Source: Streptomyces sp. NBC_00250
GTDB taxonomy: Bacteria; Actinomycetota; Actinomycetes; Streptomycetales; Streptomycetaceae
Assembly (NCBI RefSeq): GCF_036192275.1
Contig: NZ_CP108088.1
Span: forward strand, 7,131,501-7,195,500
Length of the DNA stretch: 64,000 nucleotides
Direction of reading: 5' to 3'
Shown here: positions 60,189-64,000 of the stretch, piece by piece
Layout of the letters: the number at the start of each line of letters is the position of its first letter
Position numbering within the stretch: position 1 is the stretch's first letter
Translations under genes and position numbers: made by a program
Notes under the pieces: generated by a model
Database searches by the model: none
Seen by the model: the letters and a program-made list of their open reading frames with translations, nothing else
What the model was told of the DNA's origin: nothing

Positions 60189-62495
60189 CTACTCCTCGGG
60201 CACGGCGAGCAGCGCTTCCAGCAGCGGCCGCAGCCGTGTCGTGCGCTCCGGAGCCACGCCCTCGGCCACCGCGCGGGCCAATGCCTGGTCCACGCCGTGC
60301 ACGACCGACAGATGGCGCTCCGCCCGGCCGAAGGCCGTGTACACCCACGGCCTGCTCAGACCGCCGGCGGCGTCCCCCGGCAGCACCACGACCACCGCGG
60401 GCCAGCGGGCCCCGGCCGCCTGGTGCGCGGTGAGCGCCCAGCCGTGCCGCAGCGCCGACTCCACCCGCTCCTTGGGTACGAGGAGTTCCTCGTCCCCGCA
60501 CCGCAGCCGCAGCCCCTCGGCGTCGGCCGACAGGACCGTGCCCGTCACCGTCCGCCCCGGCACGGGCGCGTACGCCACCCGGTCCCCGGGGTCGTAGCCG
60601 CCGAACCGGCCGGGGCCGGGGTTCAGCCGCTGCTTGAGGGCCGCGTTCAGCGCACGCGTGCCGGCCGAACCGCCGTGGCCGACCGTGACGACCTGTGTCT
60701 GCTCGGACGGCACGCCGATCGCCCGCGGCACCGAGTCGGCCACCAGCTGGACCGTACGGTGCACGGCCTCGCCGGCGTCCCGCACCGGGACGATCACGAT
60801 CTCCTTGCCGGGGGCCTCGACCTGGTTCAGCTCCCCGGCGCCGATGCCCGAGACCAGCTCGCCGAGCGGCCCCGGGTCGGGCACCCGCGAGGCGATCCGC
60901 GGGCACACCCTGGCCGCCAGGGCATCGGCGAAGACCTGGCCCGCACCGGGCGCGCCCAGCACCGCCGGGTCGCCGCTCAGCACCAGACGGCAGCCGTCGG
61001 GCAGCGACTCCACGAGCACCGCGGCCGTCTCCACGTCCAGCTGCGGCGCGTCGAGCACCACCAGGACGTCCAGGGCGAACGCGCCCTCCTCGTCGCGGCC
61101 GGGCCCGGCCGACCCGGAGAGCAGCGCGGCGACCGTCACCGCGTCCGCCCCCGCGGGGCCCAGCGCGTGCCGCCCACCGTCCGCGTGGACGGCGACCAGG
61201 GCGCGCAGCCCGCGCGCGCGGGCCGCGGTGGCCAGTGCCACCGGCTCGACGCGGGAGGCTTCGCCGCCCGTGTGCAGGACCAGTCCGTGCGCACCGGCGG
61301 CGCGTTCGAGCTCGGAACCCTCCCAGGTGTCCGCCGTCGCCGTCTTGACCAGCCGTGCGAGGCCGTCCGCGAGGCTCTCCTCCGCCATCGCGTAGCGGTC
61401 GAGTCCGAGCAGCACGGGCGAGGCGGGCTCCTCGGCGACCGCCTCTGCGGCCTCCGTCGGCTCCTCGTCCCCTTCGGGCTCCTCCTCGGCCTCCTCCTCC
61501 TGGAAGACGAGGACGGCGCCCGCGGACACGGCCTCGTCGACCGCCGACTCCGGATCGGGCACCGCGTGCCCGGCGAGTCCGGCGCGTACGGTCCCGATCT
61601 CCAGTGCCGTGTGTCCCTGGAGCGCGGCCCGCTCCAGGAGCCACACCGTCAGGGCGACCGTCCGGCGCGGGTCGTCGGGGCCGCACGCGGCGCCGAGCGA
61701 CGCCCGCGCGAAGCCGTCGGCCTGCTCAGGGCGCACCCCCGGTACCGCGAGCAGCTGCCAGGGGTCGTCGAGCAGAGCCTGGGCCGCGCCCTCGCCGAGC
61801 GCGGCGGCGACCTGCCCCGCCAGCGTCTCGGGAGCGCCGCCCTTGGCCAGGACCTCCCGCACGGCGGCGGTGGTGCCGGGCGCCGGTACGGGCGCCTGCG
61901 CCGGTACGGCGGGCCGCACGGTCACGGCTTGGGCCGTCTCGGGGGCGGGGCGCCGGGGTGCGGGCTCGGGGGCCTCGTAGAACGTGCTGCCCGAGGACGC
62001 GCCGCCCTCCACGGCCCGGACGGCCGCGAGCAGGTCGGCCGCCGTGCCGCTCAGCTTGGCGCCGCTCGCCAGGGGCCCTTCCTTCTCGGCCTTCCGCGCC
62101 TCGATCCTGGCCCGCAGCTCCCGCTGCGCGGCGAGTTCGGCCTGCGCGTCGCTCAACTCGGGCGTGTCGGAGCCCTTGGCGTCGGCCTCGCCCGCCGTGC
62201 CCGACTCCTCGTCGGCGTCGGCGTCGGCAGAATCGGCCGGGGCGGACTCCTCGGGCTCCTCGGGCTTCTCGGCGGCCTCGGGCCCCTGAGGCGGCTCGGC
62301 CGTGCCGGACTCCTCCGACGCCTCGGCCGCGTCGGGCTCCTGAGCCGTCGCCGGCTCCTCGGCCGGCGCGGACTCCTCGGCCGTCCCCGGCCCCTCGGGC
62401 TCGGCGGCTCCCTCCCGTACGTCCTCCTGGACGTCCTCGGTGGGTTCCACGTCCTCGGGTGCCTCGGGCGCGGTCTCCCCGGAAGGCTCGGTCAC
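60189..62495 (-). CDS. RecD2-like superfamily 1 protein with degenerate ATPase motifs
   Basis: A 768-residue protein. The first 130 residues are a Glu/Ala/Pro-rich disordered tail. A helix-hairpin-helix-like region (LLDDPWQLLAVPGVRPEQADG) and a domain like the RecD2 N-terminus follow. Where the Walker A motif should stand the sequence reads LVLHTGGEASRVE, with no GKT. The Walker B equivalent is VLVVLDAPQL without the usual Glu. Later motifs persist: CRLVLSGDPAVLGAPGAGQVF, GDRVAYAPVPGR and ALTAHQAAGARWPAVVVVLP. It is probably not an ATP-driven helicase and may be a binding or regulatory protein. The GTG start overlaps the aldo/keto reductase stop. Confidence 0.8.
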   Translation of the reverse strand: MTEPSGETAPEAPEDVEPTEDVQEDVREGAAEPEGPGTAEESAPAEEPATAQEPDAAEASEESGTAEPPQGPEAAEKPEEPEESAPADSADADADEESGTAGEADAKGSDTPELSDAQAELAAQRELRARIEARKAEKEGPLASGAKLSGTAADLLAAVRAVEGGASSGSTFYEAPEPAPRRPAPETAQAVTVRPAVPAQAPVPAPGTTAAVREVLAKGGAPETLAGQVAAALGEGAAQALLDDPWQLLAVPGVRPEQADGFARASLGAACGPDDPRRTVALTVWLLERAALQGHTALEIGTVRAGLAGHAVPDPESAVDEAVSAGAVLVFQEEEAEEEPEGDEEPTEAAEAVAEEPASPVLLGLDRYAMAEESLADGLARLVKTATADTWEGSELERAAGAHGLVLHTGGEASRVEPVALATAARARGLRALVAVHADGGRHALGPAGADAVTVAALLSGSAGPGRDEEGAFALDVLVVLDAPQLDVETAAVLVESLPDGCRLVLSGDPAVLGAPGAGQVFADALAARVCPRIASRVPDPGPLGELVSGIGAGELNQVEAPGKEIVIVPVRDAGEAVHRTVQLVADSVPRAIGVPSEQTQVVTVGHGGSAGTRALNAALKQRLNPGPGRFGGYDPGDRVAYAPVPGRTVTGTVLSADAEGLRLRCGDEELLVPKERVESALRHGWALTAHQAAGARWPAVVVVLPGDAAGGLSRPWVYTAFGRAERHLSVVHGVDQALARAVAEGVAPERTTRLRPLLEALLAVPEE

Positions 62496-63469
62496 AAGGT
62501 GCTCCAGTCGTGATCCGGATAGCGGTGCACGGGCGCCGACACATCGTTCAGCGCCCGACAGATCTCGTCAGGAAGACTAAGGGTCTCCACCGACAACGCG
62601 GCCGTGAGCTGCCGCGCCGTGCGCGCGCCGACGATCGGGGCGGTCACCCCGGGCCGGTCGCGGACCCAGGCGAGCGCCACGTGCAGCGGGGTCGTCGCCA
62701 GCCCGTCGGCCGCCGTCGCGACCGCGTCCACGATCCGGCTCGCCGCCTCGTCCAGGTACGGCTCCACGAACGGCGCCATGGTCTCGGACGCGCCCCGGGA
62801 GTCGGACGGGGTCCCGCTGCGGTACTTGCCCGTCAGGACCCCGCGCCCGAGCGGCGAGGACGGCAGCAGGCCTATCCCGAGGTCCTGCGCGGCCGGCAGC
62901 ACCTCGCGCTCCACGCCCCGCTGGAGCAGCGAGTACTCGAGCTGCGCCCCCGCGAGCCGGGTCCGGTCGCCGCCGAGCTGCCAGGTGCCGGCCTTGGCGA
63001 GCTGCCAGCCGCAGAAGTTCGCCACGCCCGCGTACCGGGCGCGCCCGCTGCGTACGGCGATGTCCAGCGCCTGGAGGGACTCCTCAAGGGGCGTGTACGG
63101 GTCGAAGGCGTGCAGCTGCCACAGGTCCACGTGATCCGTGCCGAGCCGGGCGAGGGAGGCGTCGAGCGCGGCGAGCAGATGCCCGCGCGAGCCGTCCGTG
63201 CGCCGGTCGGGGTCCGGGACACTGCCCGCCTTGGTCGACAGGACGAGGTCCTGCCGGGACACGAGCCGCTCCATGAGGCGCCCGAGCAGATACTCCGCCT
63301 CGCCCCCGCCGTACACGTCGGCGGTGTCCACGAGCGTGCCGCCCGCGTCCCAGAACGCCTTCAACTGCTCGGCGGCGTCGTGCTCGTCGGTGTCCCGGCC
63401 CCAGGTGAGGGTGCCGAGTCCGATGCGCGACACACGCAGGCCGGTACGTCCGAGATGCCTCTGCTCCAT
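62492..63469 (-). CDS. Aldo/keto reductase
   Basis: A 325-residue NADPH-dependent reductase. The catalytic tetrad is Asp48 and Tyr53 in LVDTADVYGGG, Lys80 in LSTKAG and the His in LWQLHAFDP. GLRVSRIGLGTLTWGRD at the start and PIVGARTARQL at the end are family signatures. ATG 63469 begins the barrel. It overlaps the RecD-like gene by 4 bases, so both are on one transcript although no functional link is apparent. Substrate is unknown. Confidence 0.92.
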   Translation of the reverse strand: MEQRHLGRTGLRVSRIGLGTLTWGRDTDEHDAAEQLKAFWDAGGTLVDTADVYGGGEAEYLLGRLMERLVSRQDLVLSTKAGSVPDPDRRTDGSRGHLLAALDASLARLGTDHVDLWQLHAFDPYTPLEESLQALDIAVRSGRARYAGVANFCGWQLAKAGTWQLGGDRTRLAGAQLEYSLLQRGVEREVLPAAQDLGIGLLPSSPLGRGVLTGKYRSGTPSDSRGASETMAPFVEPYLDEAASRIVDAVATAADGLATTPLHVALAWVRDRPGVTAPIVGARTARQLTAALSVETLSLPDEICRALNDVSAPVHRYPDHDWSTL

Positions 63470-63599
63470 GGGCGCGAGATTACTGGCCAAGGCACCACGC
63501 GGAGAGAGCCTGTGGACAACCGCGTCCTGACGGAAGCCCCGACCGCGCGCTAGAGTCCCGCCCACAAGGACGTTACCGATGGGTAAGGGGTGCGTGGAC

Positions 63600-64000
63600 A
63601 TGCGGCTCGGCATCAACCTCGGCTACTGGGGTGCGGGCATGGACGGCGACAACCTCGCCGTCGCCCAGGAGGCGGACCGCCTCGGCTACGACGTGTGCTG
63701 GGCCGCCGAGGCCTACGGCTCCGACGCGCCCACCGTGCTCGCCTGGGTCGCGGCGAAGACGGAGCGGATCGACGTCGGCTCCGCGATCATGCAGATTCCG
63801 GCCAGGCAGCCGGCGATGACGGCGATGACCGCCGCCACCCTCGACTCGCTCACCGGCGGCCGCTTCCGCCTCGGCCTCGGCGTCTCCGGACCGCAGGTCT
63901 CCGAGGGCTGGTACGGCGTGAAGTTCGACAAGCCGCTCGCCCGGACCCGCGAGTACGTCGAGATCGTCCGCAAGGCGATGACCCGGGAGCGCCTCAGCTA
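63600..64000 (+). CDS. LLM-class F420-dependent oxidoreductase, N-terminal part (cut by window edge)
   Basis: The frame from ATG 63600 stays open to the window end, giving 133 residues of a luciferase-like barrel. [25 protein letters not shown], truncated here to its first strand and helix, [33 protein letters not shown] and [18 protein letters not shown] are typical of F420-dependent LLM enzymes of actinobacteria. The C-terminal half is missing. A GGTAAGGGG stretch lies upstream. It is divergent from the aldo/keto reductase. Confidence 0.88.
   Translation, partial: MRLGINLGYWGAGMDGDNLAVAQEADRLGYDVCWAAEAYGSDAPTVLAWVAAKTERIDVGSAIMQIPARQPAMTAMTAATLDSLTGGRFRLGLGVSGPQVSEGWYGVKFDKPLARTREYVEIVRKAMTRERLS

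Overview
The window reads as chromosomal DNA from a Streptomyces species or a close relative. GC content is very high and codon third positions are nearly always G or C. It carries a short and a long chaplin, a mycothiol-dependent formaldehyde dehydrogenase, an actinobacterial SoxR, an F420-type (LLM) oxidoreductase, an actinobacterial sortase and many TetR-family regulators. Genes are dense and often overlap by 4 bases (ATGA or GTGA). I see no insertion sequence, prophage, CRISPR array or rRNA. One tRNA (Leu, GAG) is present.

Layout: 0-9 kb holds the tail of a TetR regulator, a molybdopterin oxidoreductase, a CitMHS citrate transporter, a secreted Gly/Asn-repeat protein overlapping a sortase gene, a decayed reading frame interrupted by 14-bp tandem repeats, and an aldehyde/alcohol dehydrogenase pair. 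From 15.3 down to 9.1 kb (minus strand) runs a tight operon of seven genes. Its first four match in type and order the known route from L-arginine to azomycin (2-nitroimidazole): PLP-dependent arginine oxidase/hydroxylase (RohP), small cyclase candidate (RohQ), DapA-like retro-aldolase (RohR) and heme-oxygenase-like diiron N-oxygenase (RohS). A Rieske protein, an NCS1 permease and an FMN/[2Fe-2S] reductase follow. Behind a strong terminator lies a second minus-strand operon (18.2 to 15.5 kb): a fused DMT exporter, an ODP-like metallo-beta-lactamase-fold protein and a DsbA-fold protein. A divergent TetR gene with two facing operators sits upstream of it.

19-33 kb is a regulator-rich metabolic stretch: several TetR genes, an ArsR-like gene with an EamA exporter, acyl-CoA dehydrogenase, MaoC hydratase, SoxR, a DUF849 enzyme, an alpha/beta hydrolase, a secreted erythromycin-esterase-like protein, a Tat-exported NamZ-type muramidase, and an SDR with its TetR. 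33.4-37.8 kb is one very large protein joining a caspase-like protease, a STAND-type NTPase and a beta-propeller region, the architecture of bacterial NLR-like conflict proteins. It is followed by an ACAD10/11-like kinase and dehydrogenase pair which shares a TetR operator with the SDR at 31.8 kb. This suggests a dispersed 4-hydroxyacyl-CoA (levulinate-type) degradation regulon.

40-56 kb contains a glucarate-dehydratase-like enolase, two MBL hydrolases, oxidoreductases, a steroid-type SDR/KstD-like pair around a TetR gene, the gluconate genes (permease, kinase, FadR-type regulator), an asparagine-type permease, a formaldehyde detoxification pair, and an RluA-type pseudouridine synthase. 56-64 kb holds the tRNA, an M20 peptidase, two chaplins (the long one with a collagen-like spacer and an LAETG sorting signal), a RecD2-like protein that has lost its P-loop, an aldo/keto reductase and the start of an LLM oxidoreductase.

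Functions are inferred from motifs read by eye. No database search was possible.
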